64,000 nucleotides of DNA from positions 9,824,111 to 9,888,110 of the forward strand of contig NC_052407.1 of assembly GCF_009389715.1 (NCBI RefSeq). The letters run 5' to 3'. The stretch is from Phoenix dactylifera (taxonomy: Eukaryota > Streptophyta > Magnoliopsida > Arecales > Arecaceae). The position numbers and the translations under genes were made by a program. This document shows positions 11,611 to 23,650 of the stretch, in pieces (the stretch's first letter is position 1; each line of letters begins with the position of its first letter). The notes beneath the pieces were generated by a model, which saw nothing but the letters and a program-made list of their open reading frames with translations, was not told where the DNA came from and did no database searches.

Positions 11611-13951
11611 AATTATCAATCTGATAATTACTGCAAAACACTGTGCCAATGAACGTGTGTACTAGAGAATAAATAGCATCAATTATCAAAATCATTGAGA
11701 GTGGAAGCTAGATACAGTGGCAACCGTCAAAGTGGACAATTATTATCTATTAGTATAAATAAGTAAAAACTATACTTTATATAGATCCCTTCGACAATTC
11801 AAATCAAGAGTTATAATTTATCTTAGTTCTTAATCTACCAGTAGTTTCTACTTTAGGAGTAGCTGTAACTTAAAATCTCTACCACTGCAGTCCAATGTTA
11901 CACCTCTATTTCTATTGGGATATATTTCTTTCAAGAAGTGGTGAAAGTTTTTGAAGGTCTAGGAATCTAGATCCTTGCTACTCTTTGTCCTCTCTTCAAT
12001 CATCATCATGTCAGCTGATTCAACGTCGTTTGCATGCCATGCACCCACCATAACTTTGCCACCCAACTTGTGTGGACAAGTTCTCTAGCATGCCCATTCC
12101 TTAGGTAGTGCGAGAGTGACTTCACGGTGACAAATAGGTGAAACATTAACAAATTGTGATTATAGCTAGCTAACAGGTTAAGTGTTAATTTAAAGGCTAA
12201 TCGTGTTCTATATCATTCTTGTTACTAAGAAAAGTCATCAGCCTAATATAGGGGGTAAAGACCTAAGCAGTATCAGTGGTTATCAAGAAGTCAGGATGTC
12301 AGAAATGGAGATAAGTAGTTCAAAAACTAAAATTGACTTTAGCAAACTTCAAGGGAAAGTGATCAAAATGGTGTTAATTAATCGAAGATCTCAGGTGTCA
12401 GTGTTAGAGAGAAACAATTGTTTAGATCCAGAGAAGGGACCTTTTCTCTATTCAATGATCAACATTTTCATTTTCATCCCTTCTGCTAATTTTGTTATTT
12501 CTTTTTATCCTCTAGCTTTTATCCTTTATCCTCAATAGCATAGCGTTGCAGCTATCGCTTCCATCTCTAGGAAGGCAGCATCTAATAGCGGAAGTCCCTA
12601 TAGATTAAGATGAGACAGCGGAACGTACCACCATTTATCCTTTTCAGTTGGAACATCCATGTTACGCCAGCGCATCTATCAAATCCAACTATTAATTGCC
12701 AACTAGGATGCCAGTTGCTGCACTATAAAAAAAAAAAAAAACATTAATGATGCCTTTTATTGCCAATATCGAAGCTTATAAACATTATTAATTTTATTAG
12801 TGATGCCTTATAAAACGTCGCAAAGGCGCCGATTATATGAATGTTGAAAAAAGAAATTGACGATGCTTGGAGAAAGCATCGCTAACTGCCGACGCTTATA
12901 AGCGTCCGCTAATAGCAACGCTTAATTGCATTGCCAGTTAACAACACTACAAAGCATCGCTAATATTTTTTATAACCACGCTTTAAAGCATCGTTATAAT
13001 TAAATTTTTTTGAAAAAAATATTTAAAAAATTTTAAAACTCTATATATACACACATGCTAAAAGTATCTCTATATAAGAATGCTCCTTATATCATCTTTT
13101 CATACAAGATTTCTTTCCGTGTTACTGGATCCAAAACTAGAGGTGTGTTCTAAATAGGAGGGTTGGTTACATGGAGTCGGCAATATGGAATCTATATGAA
13201 ATACTTATTCAGTATAACCTTTTAGAAAATCATTGTACACAAATGTTCTTCAATAGTTTTTGGAGCAAGAGAAGAACTATTTACACATTTTCGATATGGA
13301 CATAAAATCTTTTAATTCATATTAGATTTCTCAAAAGCAAATTTAATAAAATTCTGAACTCCATCCAAATATTCGACACTGAATCTCGACTTATTTATCC
13401 AACTTTTGTCTATTTTATTAGAATATTGATTAAACTGCAACTTATCTAAAAAAGATAAATAAAATTAGAGTATAAAGAAGGATGGCATAAAATTTATTCA
13501 ATAAAAAGATCAAAGAAGAGGATGTTAATGAACACGTGGCTGGAGAAAGATACATTGTTCAACCAAACATATGGATTCAAGTGTATACTTAAAAATTGTA
13601 CAAAAGAAGTGTTCTTTAATGGTAGTCAAAGATGTTTAGAATTCGTAATTAAATAGGAACACTTGAGACAACTAGTTATTGGGGGATTTAAAAACATAAG
13701 AAAAACTAATGCCATTTTTACAGCATATAACTGCATTTAGGAAGAAAATAAGGAACTCTAATGGGTTGATACTTTGACTTAAAAGTCAGACAAGGTTCCA
13801 TTATAATTTTGGGTTCAGGTTGGGTCTTTGGCATGAAAGAACATTTGATATTCTTTCGCCTGTGGGACCGTCCGATGGGGATGAGCATGTTGAGATTGGG
13901 GCGGATGGGGAAGCAGAGTCGAAACTGAAGAGAGCCGTTAAGGCCAATATG
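11611..13951. repeat. Paralogous block B, copy 1 (left part)
   Basis: Non-coding sequence that recurs at 31100-33219. It continues, after a part absent from copy 2, at 15229-15510. It contains the left end of the CACTA-like element (12721). The copy at 31.1 kb lacks about 140 bp around that end. Between 11430 and 12720 no gene is seen. Confidence 0.85.
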
Positions 13952-15059
13952 CATGATTAATCAAAGTAGGGCAACAATCAAAAAAAAAAAAAAAAAAAGA
14001 TAAGATAAGATAAGAAAAAGTGAATCATTAATCAACACAATGGAACCTCATTCTCTAATGGTGTTTGAATAAGCTAATCAGAGGCTCGAATCAATAATGG
14101 TAACAGGACTACAAAATCCACAAGAAATAAAAAATGAACTGCAGATATTTAATTCTTTTGGAAAATAAAATATAAGAAAGAAAAGAAGAACAACAGTCAT
14201 CTTAGTACTGAAAACAAGAAGGCTCTCTGATAAAAAAGTTGGCATTGAACAAATTATGGATTCAAGAAACTGAGCAAACTAAATCTTCTGTTCATTGAAC
14301 CAAATCAACAGAAAGGGACCAAAGGGTACAGCACAAATCCGAAAAGGAGAGCAAGGAAAATTAAGAAGCATGAGCTGAACAACTCCCCAAGCTTCTCCGG
14401 ACAAAATCCTCGGTGCTCGGCCCTTGACATGAGGCCTCCACCAAAAATATCACCAGGGAGGTCGGTTGGTCGGTCGGCGCCGGAGAGAAAGGAAGAGGAG
14501 AAAGATATCTGTGATGGATGGAGACGGAGCTCGATAGGAGGATTGGGGTTGGTCGGTCGGCGCCGGAGAGAAGAAAAAGAAAGTTAGGACTGGTGGGTAA
14601 TGAGGGCTAGTGGGTCGTGTATTAGGATTCTTTAGTGGGGTGTTAGCCTCCAGCGATGCTCATAAGCGTCGTCTTAGGTCCTTGCCCTCTGACGATACTT
14701 AGAAATGTCGTCTTAGGTCCTAGGCTTCCGACGATGCTTATAAGTGTTTTCTTAGATTAGTGTTTAGGCAGAGTTCAGTGAAAGTTAGTGTTAAGAAAGT
14801 GTCTAGTGTGTAGAATTCTAACGACGCTTTTAAACGTCGTTTGCTCCTTTTCCTCATTCTATTTTTTTGGCCTCCAACGATACTTATAAATGTTGTCTTA
14901 CAATTTAATTTCAACGATGCTAATTAGTGATGTCATAATTTCATCCCTGCAGACACTACTTAAAAGTGTTGACAAATTTTGATACCGAAGACAAAATTAC
15001 CGACGCTTCTACCTAACATGAACATGTATATGTCGGCATTCTTCCCTTATTCTGGAGTG
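12721..15059. mobile_element. CACTA-like DNA transposon, non-autonomous
   Basis: The left end is CACTATAAAAAA and the right end is ATTCTGGAGTG (reverse complement CACTCCAGAAT), so both ends start CACT. Both are flanked by the same 3 bases, CTG (12718-12720 and 15060-15062), the target duplication length of CACTA elements. Subterminal zones (12745-12975 and 14650-15010) are packed with degenerate short palindromes such as GACGCTTATAAGCGTC in both orientations, as in CACTA ends. No transposase frame is seen in 2.3 kb. The terminal repeats match for only a few bases, so the exact ends are less certain than the class. Confidence 0.55.
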
Positions 15060-15589
15060 CTGCATCTCAACCTAATGCTGCAACTTGAGTCATTGTAGCC
15101 CGATATTTTGTAGCGCTCCCAAATCTTTGAGTGGCCTAGTGGCAGAAAACTATGAGCCCCCAAAAAAAAATAGTTATACCGTAAAAATATTCACACATAT
15201 GTTGAACTATTTGATTACAAAGAACATGTATTATAATCTCTAAGATATTTTTTATTGGAAAAAGGTTCTATATATTCATGCTTATACAAAATAATAAATC
15301 TCCTGCTACACTTTGGGAATTCACATGCATTTGCCATTAGTCCAATGATCTCCCTTGATGGCAACACGAGAAAATATATAGTTTTAATACTTTAAGGGGT
15401 TCAACAAAATTACAAAATTATCAAACCATTATTATTAGGGAACTTTTTTCTTAAAACAAGTTTAAATTTATTAGATCACCAAAAATAATCATTAATAAAA
15501 ATTAAACTTAAATGAGCTTTTTATACCCGTTGCACGTGTTGAAAATGCCAATCTTAGAGACGCCGATGTACCGCGAGGACATTACCCTT

Positions 15590-15970
15590 CATTTCTCCGC
15601 TCCTCCCGCCCCAGCCGCCCGTGGTCCCCACCTAAAGTCAAGTCCATCCCATCTTTGACTATTACAAACTGCACCTGCTGCACTGGTTAATTAATATAAA
15701 AAAAAGTGTTACCCTAAAAAATGATCCGGCCTTATCAGTTGGATCCAGAAAGATTCAAAGAGTAACGGATGCAACCATTCTTTGCTCCAAGATATCTGTA
15801 CAATATTGAGGAATAGAGAAGCCTTTCAGAACAAGCATATTTTTCGAGAAACCAATAGAGCTGCAAATTGAGTGGCTGCTTATATGGCCAGTAGTACTAT
15901 ATAGGTTGGAGATAGAAGTTATTTTGGGCACTCCGAAGCATTTTACTTTATGACTTTATTAGATGTACGG
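15590..15970 (+). mobile_element. LINE RNase H fragment replacing the proximal promoter of TLP copy 3
   Basis: 15605-15660 matches the TLP copy 2 upstream region (9119-9170). After it, at about 15785-15970, the plus strand reads as the end of a plant LINE RNase H domain: FRETNRAAN followed by VAAYMASSTI, then FMTLLDVR. The similarity runs up to the bases just before the TATA box of TLP copy 3. The sequence that lies between the corresponding points in copy 2 (9171-9286) is absent. Confidence 0.55.
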
Positions 15971-15978
15971 TATAAAAA
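15971..15978 (+). promoter_or_regulatory. TATA box of TLP copy 3
   Basis: TATAAAAA, 75 bases before the ATG. The downstream leader aligns with that of copy 2, so the box itself is the family's own; the DNA immediately upstream is LINE-derived. Confidence 0.75.
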
Positions 15979-16045
15979 CTCCTACCGCCCGCCCCCAACA
16001 CCCCACACAATCCTCAACCAGAAAGCCATCTTCCCGGGTATCAAA

Positions 16046-16744
16046 ATGGCCTCCTCGACCTCCCTCACTCTCCTCTTCTTTCCCTTCCTCCTCCTCACCC
16101 TCTCCCACGCCGCCACCTTCGACGTCGTCAATCAATGTTCCTACACCGTGTGGGCTGCATGGGCAGACACCAGTAACCTCGGCGGCGGCCAGCAGCTCAG
16201 CAAGGGCCAGACCTGGACGGTCACCGTCAATCCGGGCACCCCCCGTGCCCGCATCTGGGCCCGGACTGGCTGCTCCTTCGATGCCAACGGCAACGGGAAG
16301 TGCCAGACCGGCGACTGCGGCAAGCTCGCCTGCACCTCCTACGGCTCCCCACCCAACACCCTTGCAGAATTCGCCCTCAACCAGAACTCCCCACCTTACT
16401 ACACCAACCTCGATTTCATCGACATCTCCCTCGTTCAGGGCTTCAACGTGCCCATGGACTTCCGCTCCACCTCGTCGGACTGCAGCCAAGATATCCAATG
16501 CACCGCCGACGTCGTTGGGCAGTGCCCCAGCGACCTCAAAGTAGCCGGCGGCTGCGACGACCCATGCACCATCTTCAAGACTGCTCAATACTGCTGCCCT
16601 TCCGGCTCCAGCTGCGAGCCAACCACCTATTCCAAGTTCTTTAAGAGCCTGTGCCCGAAAGCGTACAGCTACCCGAAAGATGATGCAACCAGCACCTTCA
16701 CCTGCCCCGGTGGGACCAACTACCAGGTCACCTTCTGCCCTTGA
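16046..16744 (+). CDS. Thaumatin-like protein (PR-5), copy 3
   Basis: Intact intronless gene of 232 codons, very similar to copy 2. The start is chosen at the ATG homologous to the other copies; an in-frame upstream ATG at 15950 lies before the TATA box and would only extend into LINE-derived sequence. Signal peptide 1-22, then [14 protein letters not shown], signature [15 protein letters not shown], and all 16 Cys. It shares with copy 2 the long NSPPYYTN loop and Gln in place of Asp in VQGFN. It differs in FIDIS (copy 2 FNDIS), [10 protein letters not shown] and the end [10 protein letters not shown], where it resembles copy 4. Secreted PR-5 defence protein by family; a recent tandem duplicate of copy 2 that has kept its frame. 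Confidence 0.95.
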   Translation: MASSTSLTLLFFPFLLLTLSHAATFDVVNQCSYTVWAAWADTSNLGGGQQLSKGQTWTVTVNPGTPRARIWARTGCSFDANGNGKCQTGDCGKLACTSYGSPPNTLAEFALNQNSPPYYTNLDFIDISLVQGFNVPMDFRSTSSDCSQDIQCTADVVGQCPSDLKVAGGCDDPCTIFKTAQYCCPSGSSCEPTTYSKFFKSLCPKAYSYPKDDATSTFTCPGGTNYQVTFCP

Positions 16745-17730
16745 GGCTTTGAGAGCTTGGTGATCCATGCATGACGCTGTTTGGAGTATGTGATAGCTTT
16801 GGAATAAGGTGATTGTAACCAGATTTACAGCCCATTTCACAGGCCTGTAATTCAGCAGTAATAGAGTAATAAAAACGTTGGATAATTGTTTACTGTTAGT
16901 AAATGCGCTCCTCCATGTTCGATATCGTATAGATGACTAATTACAAAGGAAAAAGAAGAGAATACTGTGGCAAGTTGCACTATCTATTCCGCAGTCCATT
17001 TCCTATCAGATATGGCACTGGCTGACTCCAACGATCACTGACCCCATCAATCGCACCATCCCTTTTTGACATGTTGGATAAGAAATTGAATCACTACAAA
17101 ATTCTTTCATTAATCTATTGCTGTTCTAATATTAATTATTTACATGAACTAAGAGAAACTATTTGGAAACTCTAGAAGATAAATCCATGTATTTTATTTT
17201 TTATTTTTTATGAAAGACTTGGGTTGAGTCTAACCCAATTTATTAAATTAAAATAAAGTAGAAATGGTCAGGCCCCTTGTTTGTTAGGTAGAATTCACTC
17301 ATGAAATTTTTTATGATTGACCGAACTCATGTATGTAAGTGATTAATATTTTAATAGATAACTTAAAAAATTAGATGGAATTATCCATATATATACATAT
17401 ATAAAACATCTTCCGTGTGTTACCTTCTATCATATATAGTATGTCGGAGTCCCTGTTGCTTACAAACAGGTTCTCCGGCCAAGCAGAATAATATTGGATT
17501 TAGTATCCTCGGTACAGGATATTAACCTTCGCAACAAGATTTTGGATAACCTTCGCAACAAAGTCCGCTCCATTTGACGATTAGATTGGACTAACTCCCA
17601 GAAACCCGTGGAGGAAGTTTCCCAGAACTTGAATTCTCTGTAAGTCAAGTTGCAATAGGTTACGTACTTAAATCAGTTTAGATTGAAGTATGCAAGTAAA
17701 ATTGGTGTTATGTGGGAGGATGCAGAGAAG
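16745..17730. repeat. Downstream flank of TLP copy 3 (duplicate of 10060-11110)
   Basis: Near-collinear with the flank of copy 2, with small indels (for example 17083 and 17521). It ends where copy 2's flank turns into unrelated sequence before the CT repeats. Confidence 0.85.
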
Positions 17731-17844
17731 CGTATGAGGCGGCTAGTTTGGTGTTTCCAGATAATTTCGAAGGACGTAGCGGTGGTTAATTTTCCACTTC
17801 TACCAGCTATTTCTCAGCAGGCCTGCCCGGAAATTCGATCCATC

Positions 17845-18058
17845 GAAGGACACGATCAAGTTAGGCAAATGGAGAACTTTCAAGGTTGCCTGCATCAGCA
17901 GTCCAAACACTTTGAAGACGCAAGTAGGGATGTTCACACGGATGATTTTTCTTAGCTCATAACTACCGATTGAATGATGCGCCTTACATGCATCCAAAAT
18001 TTATTTCTACGTGATGAAGATATGTATATGTTCTAAAAATGGCTACAAGTGTGTCAGG
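17845..18058 (+). promoter_or_regulatory. Orphan TLP upstream region without a gene
   Basis: Aligns with 8890-9112 upstream of TLP copy 2: a GGACACG-TCAA segment, CAGTCCAAACACTT, AGTAGGGATGTT, TTAGCTCATAAC and GATGAAGATATGTA-A-GT occur in the same order and spacing. It stops before the point where the TATA box and coding sequence would follow; unrelated DNA comes next. Confidence 0.65.
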
Positions 18059-19363
18059 TTGGATTAGGATTTGGCTTAGTCCAGAAATGCATATATTAAT
18101 TGTTGGAGTTTTAATTTATGAAAAGATTTAAATTTTAAAAATAAAAATCAATCTTATTTCCTTAACTTCCTTCCATAGTGGTATAATGGCAATTACACGA
18201 TCATGTCGCTAGAACCAATATGACAATGACTATATAAGGCTTCACTAATACTAGGTTCCACTAATACGTGGGGTTACACAATTAAGTCGGATCCATCTTG
18301 GACTCTAAAGACGAGAATGATGACTTGATTGCACTAGGTCCTCCTGATTTCCCATTGCACAAGTCTGATATAGTGGTTGTTGCGGCTATGGTTGCTGCTG
18401 CTGTTGGTTAGCGACCATCTACTGTAGGTTCTGGGCAGCTGTAGTCAGTAATTGAACCTGCTGCATGAGCAGACAAAACTGTTCATCGATGATTGACGGG
18501 TCAAGCTGTGGCTTCTGCTGAGGAGGAGCCCTCCGAGAGCCCTATAAAGAGCCATTAGATTCCAGGGTCGCATCCTATTGGGTGATGCGGTTGCTGCCTA
18601 GGTTTTCTTAACTTCATAGCTGTGTGTCGTCCGCTTGATCGATCAGGCATCCAAAGATAGGATCAGAATCCTTCCTCTAGCTCCATTTTTTTGCCGCTAG
18701 AAACTATTCTGACCTAGGCACTGAGTTGGTGGGAATCGCAGAGATCTCAGCTCGTTTGTCATCCAGATCGAAGAAATCAGATAGGATCGTTGCATGTCTC
18801 CACGGTAATATTCCAATGGCTGTTGCACTCAATCAATGTTGATCCCGATGTTGAACACATACGAGTCAGTATTGGATGGTGGAGGAACGGCTTCAAGCGG
18901 TGCTCTGACACAGGCTCCGACTTGAAACAACAAGAATAAAGAAGTCCACACACTGGAGCATATTCGATAGGGATCCTCCAATGCCCAAGTCAGACACAAC
19001 TCGAAAAAAAAAGGGAGGAGGCTTGAGATGGGAGAGAGGCAGTGTAAGAAAGTCGGAAGGAAACTTACACGGAGGGTCCTCGGAAATGCAATACATAAAC
19101 GAGGATCGAAGCTCGTCGCCAAGTAATTTGGAGCGCTATACGCTTGTTGATGGGGCAACAAACTGCGTATCTCATTCGTAAATTAAATCTCGTCCATATT
19201 TCTCGGTCGTCGAATGCTCTAAGTATCGCATTTGTTAGGGAACAGCTAGCGAATATGGCTAAGTTGTTGCCAGTTATAGGAAGAGTTTAAAATATAGAGA
19301 ACTCTCTGTTTATCTTTTGGGTCGACCATATATATGGCAAATTTTGAATAATCAGTCTTTGGC
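18059..19363 (-). other. Spacer with a possible retroelement relic
   Basis: No intact gene. At about 18411-18545 the minus strand reads APPQQKPQLDPSIIDEQFCL and on to a stop, a Gln-rich stretch that could be a gag relic of a gypsy-type element, but no second domain supports this. The rest shows nothing recognisable. Confidence 0.25.
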
Positions 19364-19830
19364 TAGGTGATGAGTTTTTATTGATTGGTTTGTTTCATCT
19401 GCATAAATCAATTTGAAGGTAAATCATCCTAAATAGGTTGGTTTTAAATGAAAATAAATTTTTGCCTAGCTTCCTTTTCCAGGCTATGAAAATCCACGAG
19501 GATCGTAGAGTCTGTCCCTGGCCTTTCATGGAAAGGGTCCATCCAAAATCCAAATCCTACGGAAGATTGGAACTCTTGTAATGGATGAAGATGGCGAGTT
19601 TTTTTTGGTTGATTTGTCTTATCAGCATGGATTAATGCCAAGATCAATCATTCTAAATTGGTTGGCTTTGAATGAAAATAAATTTTTATCTAGATTCCTT
19701 TTCCCAGGCTACGAAAATCTACGAGGATCCAGCAAGTGACTGTCTATCTCCTACAGTATGTCCCCCTGGCCTTTCATATGGAGAGGGTCGATCCAAATCC
19801 TGCCGCAGAATGGAACTCTTGCAATGGTTA
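19364..19830. repeat. Two-copy imperfect tandem repeat, period about 233
   Basis: Two adjacent copies share TTGGTT-GTTT/CTT, TCAAT or ATCAATCAT, GGTTGG-TTT-AATGAAAATAA, ATTT, CCTTTT-CCAGGCTA, GAAAATC-ACGAGGATC and the CTGGCCTTTCAT segment in order. Both copies then end in a GGAACTCTTG-AATGG segment (19567 and 19809). Non-coding. Confidence 0.75.
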
Positions 19831-19967
19831 TCCAGTTAGTGGATGGCCCAGAAATTTGACGTCGTTCACACGCAGTCCTGCAATACCGTCCGAACGCAAT
19901 TAAATGCTGTCCGCTTGACCGCACCCTCTCTCCCTGTAGGCCAGATAATTCCATTCTACAGGGACAA

Positions 19968-21397
19968 GCTGAGAGACGTCATGAAGATAACGCATGGCAT
20001 TTTTCAAACAATGACGACAATTTAGTCTCTAGATGCTATCGGGACACCTCCGGCTCGGAGGCAGTATGGAAGATGACGCATTGGCATTTTTCCAACAATG
20101 ACGGACAGTATGAAAGCAGTAGAGTATAGCGTACTGCTAGCGCCGTGAGCTTACAGAATCACTTGACATTTATATACATAGAAAAGCTTCCTACATATAA
20201 GTTGGATGATCAAGATAATACTTAAAGAGTTCTGGGCGCTGAATGAATTTGCAGAAATTTTCTATTAGAAATAGCTTATTTCAATGATTGGGTTGAATAT
20301 TCCATTAAATTGGTATGTTGGGCGGTACAGTTAGCATAATCATAATATTACTGATTGAATTAGATTTATTATATTCATAAATATCCAAAATTAGTTTTTC
20401 AGTGAGTTGGCCTAAATTTTATAGAAAAAAAAAGATTTCAGTAGGTCTAAGTCAGCCTGTACTTCTATAATCTTGTTGATTGTACTAATCCAACTCAGCC
20501 TAATTATTCAAACTGATTCTTAGATGTGGTTCTAGCAGGCCGAATTTTGAGGTTCATGCGAGGACTCCATGGTCAGGCTTTGTGCATGGAAAACGGCTAT
20601 GCGGGTTAGCATTAGACACCTGTAACATACGAATGGGAGGATGCTGACTTGTAGAGATGGATGGGTCATGAATTATTAACTTGCTAGTTATTTACTATGG
20701 CTCATTATAGATCAGTACATGATTTGTTCAAGAGTAAATTTGCATATATGGCATCAAGAGTTTCATGAGCTTTTCTTTATTTTGCGAGAATACGGTGATT
20801 ATTTATTTAAGTTTGAGCTTGAAGTACGTTTGTTGAGCAATTTATGAGTTCGAAATGTATACATGACCTAACATGATATTTCATACAAGTATATTGCATA
20901 CGGCACTCAATATTTTTTTCTAAATTATTCTACAGTTTACTAAATATACTATGAAATATACTCGTTATGATATTTTTTTTAGTAATTTGAGACTTTTCAA
21001 TACCTCAAGTAGAAACACAAATTTAATTATTCTAAAGCCCAAAGAAAGTTCTGCAGTCCTCAATAGCTTACTCCCTGGGAGGCTTTCCCCGCTTTGGTTC
21101 TGTTCTATAGATATTAACAAAAATGAAATATAAAGATATAGATTTTATATTTTAAATATAAAGTATGGAATAACAGAATATTTCTTACCAAATATGTTAC
21201 ACACAGAAATAGTTGTAGTATATGTAACAAGAAATAGTGGTTAAATTTCAACAAGTTAGAAAGTGAATTGAACATACAAAAAATTTTAGACTCATGAATT
21301 AGGTATAGGTAAAAAAAAGAAAATCAAGATTCAGATTTTAAGGTGTACCTCAAGATTGTATATAGTGTTTTTTTTCTTTTTGGGGCTAAAATATCTT

Positions 21398-21456
<59 letters not shown>

Positions 21457-23650
21457 TTAATATTCCAATCCTTATTAAAATAAAAGAAGGAAGGAGAAAA
21501 AGAAAGAAAGAGTGGAAGAAGAAGCTAGTTATGGAGGTTATTAATATCTAAAAATCATGGTTATCTAAGAGTTTGATTTTATTCAAAATCATTTATTATT
21601 TGTTTTTATGATCAACATTATATCATAAAGAATGATTCAACTAGGAACATTCCAAAAATTGTTCCTATGACATTTTAAACTTTCACTTTTCCATATATTT
21701 TAAAATTTTAAAATATTTACTTATGTAATTATGGTAAAGAAAATGTATGTCATATCCATTTCCTCAAAAAAGGTATAAGCCGACCCTCTGTAAATGGCAT
21801 TTAAGTTACTACATAAAATAAAAGCACAAAAAGTTATATATGAATGAACTATGAAATATTCAATAATTTGAGAAGTACATTATATTATATAAAAATCATT
21901 CAAATAATAAAGCAAAGATACCATGTTTGGAATTCTGATTCATGAAAACAAATAAAGTTAATAGTAAAGAATATATAGGCAGATACTAAAAATATCCATA
22001 GTATGTTGGGTCAATTATTTTATGATTTTATAGAACTTTTTGAATTTTTATAAGCAGCATTTTTTCATAATTTTTTCTTTATAATATCCACAAGAAAGTC
22101 CAATCAGTTTTAACCTCTGAAACAAAAATAGAGCGGGAAAGTGTAAATGGAATTTTTGTTCATGATTTAGTTAAAACAAATTTATCTGGTCTAGATATAA
22201 CATATTCGGATAACTTTAATATATTTAGATAATTTTTACATATTTATATGATTGATAATCCATCATTTTTTTTTTTGAATTTAGTACGTAAAAATTTGAA
22301 TTTTGTGCGTAAAAATTTGAATTTTGTGCATAAAAAATTGAATTTTGTGGCTTATTTGAATTTGATTTAATATGCTTCGTTTATTATTTTGGGCATATAT
22401 GCGATTTTTTATACAATTTTTTTTTTTGACATGACTTCCAAAAAAGTCACTATTTTATATAATTTTGTGTAATTTTTTGTGCAAAATTTCTTTTCTAACA
22501 TGATTTTCAAAAATATCTTTTTTTTATTTTTTTTGAATTGTCGAGAGGGGTCGAGTTTTCTCTTTCTTTTTCATTTAATAGGTATAGAGATAAAGTTATA
22601 ACGAGGCATTAGAATCCATTGGGCAGGTTGTAGAAAATTCTTAATGACAACTAAGCCACATGTCAGATTTATATTTGCCGTTCAACTACATCAAGTGCAT
22701 CTAGGAGATCAAGTAATTAAGTTGGTTTCAAATTAATGAAGATAAGCTTGGCTCTTCTTGACTCAGTCTTTAGGTTGGCAACCATATATCCACTCTAAGT
22801 TGAACAGGTTAGAAACCTTCCTAATCCTCCAGCTAGCGGACTAGAAGTGTTGTCATGATGATCCTAACAACTAGTGCATGACTTTAATTTTATCATGGTC
22901 TTGCATACTTACTTTGGAAGGTAACGCATGGAAGATTTTTCAACAATGACGACATTTTAATAATCTGCAACGTTTTGTTCCCGTAGTCTGCATTCCAAGA
23001 CTCCTTCAACAAAGTGACGAGAAAATTGGGAAGGCACACAAGACTTATCCCAGGAAGACTTTTCCACACTTGACCTGCTTTTTGCCCGAGAGAACTTACG
23101 AAGCCATCATGAAAAAGGATAACTACATGGCAGGGGGGATAGAAAAACTCGTTCATTCGCAAACGCAGCGTTTTTAAATTCCGTTGTACCTACCGTCAAG
23201 CACGAGCCCGCGAGCAAGTGGTGGTTTTACTGGACTGGTTCTTTTAGCAAGCCGACGTTGGGCCATCATCCAAGGACATCATGGTCAGTGTTGCCGCTAA
23301 AATCCGAGATCTATTAAGATGACCGACTCCCGAGGCAAGATTGAAGTCAGCTGCAATCCAAATTAAAATGCCCCATACAGATGGATGATGGTGAAGTGGC
23401 TGACTAGGCTCTAAGATGCAAATCTGACCTAAAATAGAAATTTTCTTAGTGAAGATTTTTCTGTGGGAGAATCCTCTAATGCTCAAATTAGTTGAATTAT
23501 AAAAAACGGTGGGAGAGAGAGAGTGTTTCTAAAAATAAAGTGGAGTCGAGAGAATGGCTAACCTAAGGATTCTTCGATTTTTCTTATATAAAGAATAAGT
23601 TTGGTGTCCGTTACCAAGATTAATGAGACATGCGATAAATATATGGTAAC
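19968..23650. repeat. Paralogous block A, copy 2
   Basis: Collinear with 4-3670 without the SINE and LINE, and further on with copy 3 (30690-31085). It has small private indels, such as a gap opposite 127-195 and an extra 40 bases at about 20815. No conserved open frame and no gene is seen. Confidence 0.85.
21401..21452. repeat. (AT)26 microsatellite
   Basis: Pure AT tract at the position of the CA/TA compound tract in block A copy 1. Confidence 0.95.

Noticed and set aside
12203-12538. 111-codon frame in block B
   Set aside because: The second copy of block B carries frame-breaking differences (for example an AT or ATT loss near 31866), so it is not conserved as protein.
15959-16840. 293-codon minus-strand open frame across TLP copy 3 (and similar ones at 9298-10083, 24984-25664)
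   Set aside because: Mirror frames of GC-rich TLP genes. Their composition is Gly/Ala/Val/Glu-rich with no domain, and they recur only because the sense genes are duplicated.
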